DNA of 30,215 nucleotides from Candidatus Heimdallarchaeota archaeon (GTDB lineage: Archaea; Asgardarchaeota; Heimdallarchaeia; Heimdallarchaeales; Heimdallarchaeaceae), in assembly GCA_016839875.1 (NCBI GenBank), contig JAEOTK010000058.1, positions 1 through 30,215 of the forward strand, in the 5' to 3' direction. This document shows positions 1 through 6,969 of this stretch, one piece after another. The translations under genes were made by a program, and so were the position numbers. A model generated the notes under the pieces. The model did no database searches. It had not been told where the DNA came from and saw only the letters and a list, made by a program, of their open reading frames with translations. Positions within the stretch are counted from its first letter, which is position 1, and each line of letters starts with the position of its first letter.

Positions 1-203
1 TCTTCGAATTTTGAGAGTGTTGTTTTTATGAAAAGAACGAATTCTTCTGATTCTTCTATTTGACCTTCCAAGCTAAAAACACTTGAAATTGGAAAATAGT
101 GAACTGACGCTGCTAGTTTAGATTTCATTAATACATCAATAATTGATTTAGCTTCTTTTTCTGTGTTTACTGTAGTTTTGATAAGTGCTATTTTGCTTTT
201 CAC
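1..203 (-). CDS. cutA: CutA divalent-ion tolerance protein, C-terminus cut by window edge
   Basis: I translated this frame by hand; about 67 residues are present and the C-terminal third lies beyond the window. It begins with GTG. The segment KLAASVHYFPISSVFSLEG followed by an acidic stretch and FIKTT matches the CutA1 pattern (ERLAACVN-x-IPGV-x-S-x-Y-x-WEGKIEE-x-EE-x-LLIKT), including the usual distance from the N-terminus. CutA proteins are small (about 105 aa) trimeric ferredoxin-like-fold proteins linked to divalent metal tolerance; their exact role in archaea is unsettled. A GTTTTTAATC-type box (minus-strand GATTAAAAAC) lies about 27 bp upstream of the GTG, and an in-frame stop lies just before it, so this start is well supported and suggests a leaderless mRNA. 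The Cys common after LAA in CutA is Ser here. Confidence 0.85.
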   Translation of the reverse strand, partial: MKSKIALIKTTVNTEKEAKSIIDVLMKSKLAASVHYFPISSVFSLEGQIEESEEFVLFIKTTLSKFE

Positions 204-224
204 AGATAGGTGATTGTTTTAAGA

Positions 225-234
225 GTTTTTAATC
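225..234 (-). promoter_or_regulatory. TATA-like box for cutA
   Basis: GATTAAAAAC on the minus strand is centred about 27 bp before the cutA GTG. This spacing predicts transcription starting at or next to the start codon (leaderless). Confidence 0.4.
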
Positions 235-268
235 TTTTTTCTGAAAAATATTGAAGTTTCTATAGAAA

Positions 269-1075
269 TTATGTTTTAAGCTTACTTAGGAGAACTTCCT
301 TGTCTTTCTTGTTCATCAAAATTGTTTCTGTAAAAAGCTCAGTTAATAGATCCTTTTCATTCTTTGATATATCGATTTTAGGAATTCTATTCAAAATGAA
401 AGTTAACTCTGCGGCTTGTTCAGGAAAATGTTCATAGAAGTATATTATTGTAGTATAATTAAGATATGGAGTAAGAACAGACATAACTGTCTTTGCTTCC
501 TTACTCACGCTTTCAAATTGTGGTTTTAGAATCAAGAAGAATTCATGAATTATAAAACTAATAAAATCGTAGAAACCACTTCCAAAAGGAAATCTCTTCT
601 CTGACATAGATTTAGCAAAATAGAGAAATGTATTAATGTAATATTCAATTTTCAAGAGAATAAGCATCTTTGTATCAAAACGAGGAGAATGTTGTGGAAG
701 TACTTTTGTAATTCTATTCATAAAATCATTTACTTCCTCGATGTCAGTTTGTGAATATAGAGCAACATTTTCTGAGCTAAAATTTGGGAAAAGAAAATAT
801 GGAATTCTAGACAAAGAAAATAGTATGTTTCTGTCATCTACTCTTCGTGTATCAGCCATTTTTTTAGCTACTAAAGAAACTATAACTAGTCTTTCCACTG
901 GATCTGGAAGCTTTTTGATAAGTTTCTTCTGATTTCTAGAGCTCGGTGATTCTAAAATCAGATCATCATATTTTCCCTCTTCAACGTCATTTTCTATTTC
1001 ATTGCTTATCAAGCCTAACACATTATGAAGTGGAATATACACTTGTATTCTTTCGTTTGGGTTATATTTCTTCAT
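269..1075 (-). CDS. Hypothetical helical protein, 268 aa
   Basis: I do not recognise this protein. It is soluble and helix-rich, with no signal peptide, Cys cluster or nucleotide-binding motif visible. Its middle part (about residues 130-190) is aromatic-rich (YYINTFLYF, FYDFISFIIHEFFLIL) but charged residues interrupt it, so it is probably not a membrane segment. It starts 7 bp after the stop of the TPR protein upstream (1083-2396) and is almost certainly co-transcribed with it, so the two may work together. The stop codon abuts a 12-bp palindrome TTTCTATAGAAA at 257-268. No function can be assigned. Confidence 0.7.
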   Translation of the reverse strand: MKKYNPNERIQVYIPLHNVLGLISNEIENDVEEGKYDDLILESPSSRNQKKLIKKLPDPVERLVIVSLVAKKMADTRRVDDRNILFSLSRIPYFLFPNFSSENVALYSQTDIEEVNDFMNRITKVLPQHSPRFDTKMLILLKIEYYINTFLYFAKSMSEKRFPFGSGFYDFISFIIHEFFLILKPQFESVSKEAKTVMSVLTPYLNYTTIIYFYEHFPEQAAELTFILNRIPKIDISKNEKDLLTELFTETILMNKKDKEVLLSKLKT

Positions 1076-1082
1076 AATTATC

Positions 1083-2396
1083 TTATCTCATTTGTTTAAT
1101 TAGTTCTAGAAATTGACCTATCATCTCTGAATAATGTAACTCACCCTTATCAAGCATCCACTTGTAGATAGCTTTTATTTCTATTATAGAATTTTGAAAA
1201 TCCTCCCCATATCCAATCATTGAGATTTTGTAGGATAACTGGAAAAAGTAGGTCATTTGAGACCTAACATCATCCTCGAATTCTTCAAAAACAGTTTTGA
1301 TTCTTTCAATTTCTTCTGACAGATCTAAATTATCTAAATACTCATTACCCTTCAAACTTCCTCCTCCTAAAACTCCAGTTATCCCCAGTACTTTTGCTGA
1401 ATGAAATTGAAGTAAAGCTGGTAGAAAGATAAAGAAAGTAATTGCTTCTTCATATTCTAGTTCTTGTGATATGAAGTAATCCCTAGCTTTTACAAATGCT
1501 GAATAAGAGTTTTTTAGATCTCCTGTGGACTGGTATAAACCTGCCAGAAGTCTTCTGATTTTAGCAGCTAATTCTAGGTGTTCAATGCTCTCTGCATTAT
1601 AGAGAATTCTTTCTCCTTTTTCTATTGCAATAGCTGGAGTGATTTTATCGGATCTAAGCTCTAGTTCGATTCTTTGTGCATTAAAAATTAATGGGGCAAC
1701 ATCTTCTGGATTATATCTTTCTATATACTCGTCTATCAGATTAATTGTTTCTTCTGGTTCTTCTACAAACTGAGAAAGAATTATTTTTTTCTCAAATGCA
1801 GATCTCTCGAAAGGTGTTGATTCAAAGAATTTGAAAGCCTCGTCGATATTAGAATATGCTTTGAGAACATCTCCTTCTTCTGCATCTATTTGAGCTTCTA
1901 ACACTTGTAATTCGTAATAATAAGGATCATTTCCCATTTCTTTTGCTTTCCTCATTAAGAAATGAACAATTTCTCTAGCTTCTGGAAGATTATGATAAAC
2001 AACTTGTAATTGAGCTTTGGTTTGCCAATATCTGAAAAAAACAAGGGCATTAGATTCATCAATGACTTCTTCTTCTAAATCCTCTATAGATTTCTTGCCA
2101 TCAAGATAGCATCCATATGATAATTGAGTAGCTGTTAACTCAAGTATAATTTTATAGTAATCCTCAATTAGAAGTCGTTCTTTAGCTTGTTCAGATAACT
2201 CGTGGAGAAGATCTATAGCTTCGTGTTTCATTCCAAGCAATCCAAAACATCTAGCAACTTTGATTTCTACTTCTCTGAGTTCTTCCTCTTTTCCAGCTGT
2301 ATAGAAGATGTCTCTTGCTCTGAGATACCAATGAAAGGCTTCTTTGAAATTAAATTTTGAAAAGAAATCATCACCTTTATCTCTCTCAGAGCTCAT
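1083..2396 (-). CDS. TPR-like repeat protein, 437 aa
   Basis: This is an all-helical protein made of degenerate tetratricopeptide-like repeats across most of its length. Examples are the N-terminal FNFKEAFHWYLRARDIFYTAG with following KVARCFGLLGMKHEAIDLL (residues about 17-63), and DLKNSYSAFVKARDYFISQE around residue 290. Such repeats are protein-interaction scaffolds. There is no membrane segment, enzymatic motif or signal peptide, so it is cytosolic. It is the first gene of a two-gene minus-strand unit with the 268-aa protein (7-bp gap) and is divergent from the nucleotidyltransferase-like gene at 2518. A/T-rich boxes at 2410-2434 could serve as its promoter. The partner is unknown. A second TPR-like protein of a different type sits at the right edge of the window. 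Confidence 0.75.
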   Translation of the reverse strand: MSSERDKGDDFFSKFNFKEAFHWYLRARDIFYTAGKEEELREVEIKVARCFGLLGMKHEAIDLLHELSEQAKERLLIEDYYKIILELTATQLSYGCYLDGKKSIEDLEEEVIDESNALVFFRYWQTKAQLQVVYHNLPEAREIVHFLMRKAKEMGNDPYYYELQVLEAQIDAEEGDVLKAYSNIDEAFKFFESTPFERSAFEKKIILSQFVEEPEETINLIDEYIERYNPEDVAPLIFNAQRIELELRSDKITPAIAIEKGERILYNAESIEHLELAAKIRRLLAGLYQSTGDLKNSYSAFVKARDYFISQELEYEEAITFFIFLPALLQFHSAKVLGITGVLGGGSLKGNEYLDNLDLSEEIERIKTVFEEFEDDVRSQMTYFFQLSYKISMIGYGEDFQNSIIEIKAIYKWMLDKGELHYSEMIGQFLELIKQMR

Positions 2397-2484
2397 TTGA
2401 TCAACGACCTTTAAATACCTAGTATTTTATTTTATTAAACCTTTAAAAAGCTGTTTTTTTGTCTGAAATCAAGAATAGAGAAAG

Positions 2485-2495
2485 ATATTTTAAAT
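2485..2495 (+). promoter_or_regulatory. TATA box for nucleotidyltransferase-like gene
   Basis: ATATTTTAAAT is centred 28 bp before the ATG at 2518, the spacing of an archaeal leaderless promoter. Confidence 0.5.
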
Positions 2496-2517
2496 CATGA
2501 GGTTTTCATCTTCTTAA

Positions 2518-3339
2518 ATGAGTGATTATTCTACATACATGAATCAAGCTAGGAAAGAGGTTGATTCTTGTTTAGATATCTGGAAAGAAATATTGGAAGA
2601 GAACTACTCCAAAGCAATAGATTATGCATACGCTAAAGGCTCTGCAACAAAGAAATGGGAGAGTTATATTGACTATGTTCCAGTTCTAAGTGATGTAGAT
2701 ATTCATATCAAAGCTTTCAAACACTCTAATTTCTTTGATGATGAGAATTCTTTTCACGAATCTGTAAATATATCTGAAACTTATGAAACAAGATTCATCG
2801 AACAAAATCCAAATTATTTTCACATTCCTCGAACTCAAGTAATCTCAATAAACAAAATTGTTGATAATGTAGATTTCATCCAACCAAAGAAGACAAGTAT
2901 ATTCCCTCTAGTTGGTGAAGCAAAGCTAGGAACAAATCCTTCAATTGAAAGAATAAAACAAATTGATCTCAATAATCTTCTGGGATTGGAAGAGTTCCTT
3001 TCAGGTCTACCTTTGTCAATGATCGATAGAACAGGATTAGATTTGTGGTCATTGATTAGAAGAATGAATTGGAGAATATCCCCCTCTCCTGTAAGGTTAT
3101 TGAGTCTATCATCCGATAATCCACTTGATTTATGGGATCTAAATAGAACTTCAATTGCCAAAGAACTAGAGAAACACGATTACCATCTCATTGCTGAAAG
3201 CTATAAAGACTATTATTATGAGGGGTGGATCTCATTCATGGAGGTTTTCACAAATTCCCAAACACTTAGAAGGTTGATTACTTCAGGATTTGAAGTGTTA
3301 AAATTATGTTTGGAAGAGACAAGAAAATTGAACCAATAA
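2518..3339 (+). CDS. Nucleotidyltransferase-fold protein, 273 aa
   Basis: The N-terminal part carries a Pol-beta-type nucleotidyltransferase signature: GSATKKW at residues 41-47, then VLSDVDIHIK at 56-65, with Asp59 and Asp61 as the D-x-D metal-binding pair after the Gly-Ser. Spacing between GS and DxD is slightly longer than in small MNT antitoxins, and the protein is about three times their length, so it is not a simple MNT/HEPN antitoxin. The C-terminal half is helical and unrecognised (includes DLWSLIRRMNWRISPSP and YYYEGWISFMEVF). The substrate is unknown; family members adenylylate or uridylylate proteins, RNA or small molecules. The start is backed by a TATA box 28 bp upstream. It is transcribed alone and convergent with the DUF385 gene, with 7 bp between the stops. 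Confidence 0.65.
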   Translation: MSDYSTYMNQARKEVDSCLDIWKEILEENYSKAIDYAYAKGSATKKWESYIDYVPVLSDVDIHIKAFKHSNFFDDENSFHESVNISETYETRFIEQNPNYFHIPRTQVISINKIVDNVDFIQPKKTSIFPLVGEAKLGTNPSIERIKQIDLNNLLGLEEFLSGLPLSMIDRTGLDLWSLIRRMNWRISPSPVRLLSLSSDNPLDLWDLNRTSIAKELEKHDYHLIAESYKDYYYEGWISFMEVFTNSQTLRRLITSGFEVLKLCLEETRKLNQ

Positions 3340-3346
3340 TCCTGTT

Positions 3347-3880
3347 TTACTTCTTCAATGGTTTTATCTGGAGGAATTCTATTATATCTAGAATTTCTTT
3401 GAATTCCTCAGTATGGAAGACATCTCCATGTTTCTCTTTATTATAACCAAATATCATACGAGCTTCTGGAAGTTCTTCGAAATAATATTTTAGATGCTTA
3501 AATTTCTCTTCTGTATCTTCAATAAGAACCCCTTGAACTTGCATTTTTTTGAAGCCTTTTTGAATTTTAAAAATTTGATTATCTACAGCTAAAATATTCT
3601 TGAGCCAATGAGCTTTCATACCTCTTGCAATATACAAGGTCATGTGTTCTGTGTAGAAGTATAAGACAAGAACAGGAGTTGTTCTTCTTTTCCCTGTTTT
3701 CCAACCAATAGTATCTAGAAGAATTATACTCTTTCCAATTCCAAATAATGGTAGTAAATAAATTCTATAAAGAAAGATTGAAACTCCGTTCATAATCTTG
3801 TTGAAGAAACGAAAACTTCTCGTCCTGGATCGGTGCCTAGCAACGATAGATTTCTCACCTAATTTGAATTTCTCACTCAT
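3347..3880 (-). CDS. DUF385/Ddn-type F420-dependent oxidoreductase, 177 aa
   Basis: Residues 54-73 (LLDTIGWKTGKRRTTPVLVL) match the cofactor-binding signature of the deazaflavin (F420)-dependent nitroreductase/quinone-reductase family, usually written LLTTTGRKSGKpRTTPL. The later HWLKNILAVDNQIFKI (91-106) corresponds to the W-x-x-N-L-x-A-N-P segment. The family has a split beta-barrel fold and reduces quinones, nitro compounds or other acceptors with F420H2, or binds other flavins. F420 use is inferred from the family. The N-terminus has a hydrophobic patch (FLYRIYLLPLFGIG) that could rest on the membrane. It starts 9 bp after the PHP gene stop, so it is the second gene of a PHP-DUF385 operon; the first-gene partner may be a phosphatase acting in cofactor metabolism, but that is speculation. 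Confidence 0.75.
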   Translation of the reverse strand: MSEKFKLGEKSIVARHRSRTRSFRFFNKIMNGVSIFLYRIYLLPLFGIGKSIILLDTIGWKTGKRRTTPVLVLYFYTEHMTLYIARGMKAHWLKNILAVDNQIFKIQKGFKKMQVQGVLIEDTEEKFKHLKYYFEELPEARMIFGYNKEKHGDVFHTEEFKEILDIIEFLQIKPLKK

Positions 3881-3889
3881 CTAATCACA

Positions 3890-4543
3890 TCATTTTCTAA
3901 TTCTCTTAATTATCTCTTCTGGATTATCTCCAAATATTTCTCCAAACATACTCTCAGGAATCCCTGCACCTATAGCTGTTCTTTGTGCTAATTTCCTACT
4001 CATGAAATCAGAAGGAGTATGAGCATCACTATTAACTAACATTTTAGCATCCCACTCTAATGCAAGTTCAGCTACTCTTCCGTTTCCTAGAGCATGACCC
4101 CCTCTTGTTGTAATCTCAAGAAATATATCATTATCTTTAGCAAATTGAACCTCTTCTTGAGTTAGAATACCAGGATGAGCAAGTATATCAACATCGGGAC
4201 ATTCAACAGCTGCTCTGTTTGTTCCAGGAGCTACTGGTTCAACGATTGTCTCCCCATGGACCACAACCAGAAAATTCTTCTTTTTGGCTTTACTTGCTAA
4301 GAAAGCGACTTGTGAAGGGGGAACATGAGTAATTTCAACTCCAGGAAGAAAAATTATCTCATCTTCAAAATCGTTTCTTATTAGATCCAAGCATTTTAGA
4401 ACATGATCAATTGTGGCTGAATCAACATGATCTGTTATAGCAATTGCATCGTATCCCTTTACAATCATTCGACGAATGTGTTCAGCTGGACCTAGAACAC
4501 CATCAGACAAATAAGTATGAGTGTGAAAATCTGTATGTTTCAT
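3890..4543 (-). CDS. PHP-family metal-dependent phosphoesterase, 217 aa
   Basis: This is a complete PHP domain with the expected metal ligands visible in order: H7 and H9 (FHTHTYLSDG), D38/H39 (ITDHVD), E70 (GVEITH, with H73), H96 (VVHGE), H123 (LAHPG), D173 and H175 (NSDAH). This is the arrangement of histidinol-phosphatase-like PHP enzymes, which hydrolyse phosphomonoesters or phosphodiesters at a trinuclear metal site. Length suits a stand-alone PHP enzyme of archaeal type. A histidinol phosphatase role is possible, but no histidine biosynthesis gene lies nearby, so the substrate stays open. It is first in an operon with the DUF385 protein. An AAATATTAAC box at 4561-4570 is the likely promoter element. 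Confidence 0.85.
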   Translation of the reverse strand: MKHTDFHTHTYLSDGVLGPAEHIRRMIVKGYDAIAITDHVDSATIDHVLKCLDLIRNDFEDEIIFLPGVEITHVPPSQVAFLASKAKKKNFLVVVHGETIVEPVAPGTNRAAVECPDVDILAHPGILTQEEVQFAKDNDIFLEITTRGGHALGNGRVAELALEWDAKMLVNSDAHTPSDFMSRKLAQRTAIGAGIPESMFGEIFGDNPEEIIKRIRK

Positions 4544-4601
4544 TGTAAGAGAAAAGGATAGTTAATATTTCAAATTTGTGCTAAAAAGATGTAGGGAGAT
4601 T

Positions 4602-4811
4602 TTACTCAAGATTATTCTTCTTTTCTTTTGACCACTGTCTAAGAAGAATAGGAAAACTAACAATGAAAACTAGACTCCAGACGACATAACCTACAATAGT
4701 CATTCCGTTACTTAGATCAAAGGCTAGAAGGAAAGCTATCAATACTACTTCTGTTAAGAAAATTCCCGCGATTGTAATTCTTATGTTGACATTGTTAAAT
4801 AAGCTTCTCAT
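4602..4811 (-). CDS. Small two-TM membrane protein, 69 aa
   Basis: I place the start at the ATG at 4811 (MRSLFNNVN...), not at the longer upstream frame reaching 4877. A TATA box (4833-4840) sits about 26 bp before 4811, and the extra upstream residues are Lys/Arg/Tyr-rich and read from promoter DNA. Two hydrophobic segments are clear: IRITIAGIFLTEVVLIAFLLAF and IVGYVVWSLVFIVSFPILL, joined by a short loop and followed by a Lys-rich tail (KEKKNN). No function is recognisable. An 18-bp perfect palindrome lies upstream of its promoter. Confidence 0.6.
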   Translation of the reverse strand: MRSLFNNVNIRITIAGIFLTEVVLIAFLLAFDLSNGMTIVGYVVWSLVFIVSFPILLRQWSKEKKNNLE

Positions 4812-4832
4812 TTTCTTCCGACAATAATATAT

Positions 4833-4840
4833 GTATAAAT
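4833..4840 (-). promoter_or_regulatory. TATA box for small membrane protein
   Basis: ATTTATAC on the minus strand lies about 26 bp before the ATG at 4811, giving leaderless spacing. This is the main reason for choosing that start. Confidence 0.5.
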
Positions 4841-4864
4841 GCTTATAATTCTTTGCACAACGTC

Positions 4865-4882
4865 GTTTTATGGCCATAAAAC
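4865..4882. promoter_or_regulatory. 18-bp perfect palindrome, possible operator
   Basis: GTTTTATGGCCATAAAAC is a perfect 18-bp dyad about 28 bp upstream of the TATA box of the 69-aa membrane protein gene. It could bind a dimeric regulator of that gene. It overlaps no confident coding sequence. Confidence 0.45.
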
Positions 4883-5097
4883 ATTAAAATACAGTTTTTT
4901 CTCCTCAAAAATCTTATAAAATTCTATTTCTTTGAATATATCTCTTTTTTCAAGAATAAAAAGGAATTTTCTTTTTTTCTTGATTTTTTCTGGAAGCAAG
5001 CTATTTTAGAGACTTAAAAATTTCCATTTTAATGATTAAAATGTCGTAGAAATCCTTAATATAGCATTTTGATAATAAATTGTTGAACAAGGGTTCA
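4883..5097. other. A+T-rich intergenic region between divergent genes
   Basis: Together with 4812-4882 this forms the longest gene-free stretch in the window, about 286 bp. It contains an imperfect inverted repeat at 4950-4983 (TCAAGAA...TTCTTGA with A/T arms) followed by six Ts, a perfect 19-bp palindrome at 5025-5043, and a CTTAATATAG box near 5055-5064. No convincing small ORF or structured RNA was found, though an RNA ending at the T-run near 4989 cannot be excluded. Confidence 0.4.
5025..5043. promoter_or_regulatory. 19-bp perfect palindrome upstream of SBP gene
   Basis: CATTTTAATGATTAAAATG reads as two perfect 9-bp arms around a single central G. It ends about 12 bp before the CTTAATATAG box (5055-5064) of the solute-binding protein gene, where activators or repressors of archaeal promoters often bind. 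Confidence 0.45.
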
Positions 5098-6915
5098 ATG
5101 ATGAAGAGAAGCAAACTATTACTTATTATGTTATTAATCTTATCTAGTGTTTTATTTTCTTCCTTTGCAGAATCAGAAGATCCTCCTGCTTTTTTCAATA
5201 TTAGTCTCTTAAGTTTGAATACTTCAAGCGCAAGATGTCGATGTCAATTTACTTTACTTTACGAGAATCAATTTCCTGATATAGGTATTGGGATAGATTT
5301 TCACGAATCAACAGTAACAACCATTTTTAGGAGTAAAACTTTTGATTTTCCAGTTGAAACAAACAATGGAGAAATACCTACTTATGATGAGGGAGGATTT
5401 GATATCTGCTTCTTTGATATTAGCTGGGACTTAGATTGGAACCCGTTCGGTATGTTTGACACTCCAAGCTTTTTACCTTACGGAGAAAATATCTGTCAAT
5501 TCAGCAATTCAACATATGATAGTAAACTAATCGAGTATCTTGAAGAATTAGATTTATCAAATAGAACATTACATGCAAAAGAACTCCAAACTATCCTATA
5601 TGAGAATCTTCCAATGATTACATCACATTATGTGAATGGGATCTATGGGAAAAGGACAAGTATAGAAGGAGTGGATTCAACATTACTAACAGTTGGAGAA
5701 CATAATCCAGAATTTTGGCGAAATGATATAACTAGAAATATTACATTTGCAGTTCCTTGGAAGATTGGAAATACTAGCTCATTTCGAGATTCAGCGTATA
5801 ATTATTTTCTCTCACCTATTCAATATCAAGATAGTTTGTGGTTGAAAGCTGTTTATGGTTCTTTATTTCGAAGATCTCCAACAACTCATCTTTATGAACC
5901 TTGTTTAGCAAGAAATTATACCTTCGCTTCTGATCGAAGGAGTATAACTATTGATTTAGAACCCAGTGCAAAATTCAGTAATGGGCATATCGTTAATGCT
6001 TCTGATGTTAAATATACTTATGACTTATTGAAAACACCTGCTCTAAAGCTATTATGTTATTGTAATCCATATATAGATTACATTAACGATACCGAAGTAG
6101 TTGATAATGATACAATTAAGTTCAATTTCAAAACGAAAGTCACATATTTACTTATGTCTTGTATTGATAATATTTTCAAATTATTGAGTTTTGGAATCAT
6201 AGAACAATCAGTAGTTGAACCTCTTATAAGCTCTTATGGGTATGATATTTTTAGAGAGATTCCCTTCTTCGGAAATGTAACTGATCAACTAGTAACTTCA
6301 TGCGGACCATTCAAAATGGCAAGCTATGATTATAACAACTCTATTGTGGAACTTATACCTAACGAATATTGGTTCGGAGAAGGTCCTTTCATAGATAATT
6401 TATCTTTCAAATACATAAGTGGAAAAGACACTGCAGTAGCTAGCTTGTTAAGTGGTGAAGTAGATATACTTGAGCAGAGCTATTTTCCTGCCTGGCAAGA
6501 TTTTGAACCAACAAGTATTGAAGCATTTTTTGCAGGTGCTTTCATCAGTTCAGAGATTGTTGTTAACCTAAAACATCCAATTCTTGGTACTGGAGAATTA
6601 TCTCCCTTAGGAAACACTGAAGCTGCTCTAAACATAAGAAAAGCTATATCTCATACAGTTCCTCGTGACCTTATAGTCAAAGAGATTTTCGAAGGCTTTG
6701 GATATCCTGGTGTAACATCTTTGCCTTATAGTTGTGTTGGATTTAATGAAGAGCTGAAACCATTGGAATACAATATTACTTTGGCAAAAGAATATATGGA
6801 AAAAGCAGGTTATGAATACCCAATTGAAACTGAAAAAACCGGTGATTTGAAGATTTTGTGCTTACATCTAGTATCATTAGCTATCATTCCATTATTTCGT
6901 AAGAAAGCAAAGTAA
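5098..6915 (+). CDS. Family-5 ABC solute-binding protein with rearranged lobes, 605 aa
   Basis: The start is taken at ATG 5098 (MMKRSK), which gives a clean signal peptide (LLLIMLLILSSVLFSSFAES); the frame extends upstream only through a TTG. Residues about 214-575 read as the first two-thirds of an extracellular family-5 (peptide/nickel/oligosaccharide) binding protein: ITFAVPW, then SLFRRSPTTHLYEPCLARNYTF, FSNGHIVNASDVKYTYD, TSCGPFKMASYD, NEYWFGEGPFIDNLSFKYI, GEVDILE, NIRKAISHTVPRDLIV and LAKEYMEKAGY. Residues about 30-200, however, resemble the lobe that normally comes last (GGFDICFFDISWDLDWNPFGMFD, STYDSKLIEYLEELD, LQTILYENLPMIT). The end has a short hydrophobic run and basic tail (LVSLAIIPLFRKKAK), likely a membrane anchor. 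The protein acts outside the cell; no permease or ATPase of the Opp type is adjacent. The ligand is unknown. Confidence 0.8.
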   Translation: MMKRSKLLLIMLLILSSVLFSSFAESEDPPAFFNISLLSLNTSSARCRCQFTLLYENQFPDIGIGIDFHESTVTTIFRSKTFDFPVETNNGEIPTYDEGGFDICFFDISWDLDWNPFGMFDTPSFLPYGENICQFSNSTYDSKLIEYLEELDLSNRTLHAKELQTILYENLPMITSHYVNGIYGKRTSIEGVDSTLLTVGEHNPEFWRNDITRNITFAVPWKIGNTSSFRDSAYNYFLSPIQYQDSLWLKAVYGSLFRRSPTTHLYEPCLARNYTFASDRRSITIDLEPSAKFSNGHIVNASDVKYTYDLLKTPALKLLCYCNPYIDYINDTEVVDNDTIKFNFKTKVTYLLMSCIDNIFKLLSFGIIEQSVVEPLISSYGYDIFREIPFFGNVTDQLVTSCGPFKMASYDYNNSIVELIPNEYWFGEGPFIDNLSFKYISGKDTAVASLLSGEVDILEQSYFPAWQDFEPTSIEAFFAGAFISSEIVVNLKHPILGTGELSPLGNTEAALNIRKAISHTVPRDLIVKEIFEGFGYPGVTSLPYSCVGFNEELKPLEYNITLAKEYMEKAGYEYPIETEKTGDLKILCLHLVSLAIIPLFRKKAK

Positions 6916-6969
6916 TGTGTTGAATAAAACACAACTAGATATTTCAGTGTTGGAGAATGATATAGAATC

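Noticed and set aside
257..268. TTTCTATAGAAA palindrome next to the stop of the 268-aa gene
   Set aside because: Only 12 bp, with a common A/T composition; it has no T-run and no second copy in a promoter, so chance is likely.
2518..3339. MNT/HEPN toxin-antitoxin system
   Set aside because: The nucleotidyltransferase-like protein is too large for an MNT antitoxin and no HEPN gene with an R-x4-6-H motif is adjacent.
5001..5198. Minus-strand open frame of 65 codons in the intergenic region
   Set aside because: It overlaps the signal peptide of the solute-binding protein and the palindrome at 5025-5043; A/T-rich, low-complexity translation.
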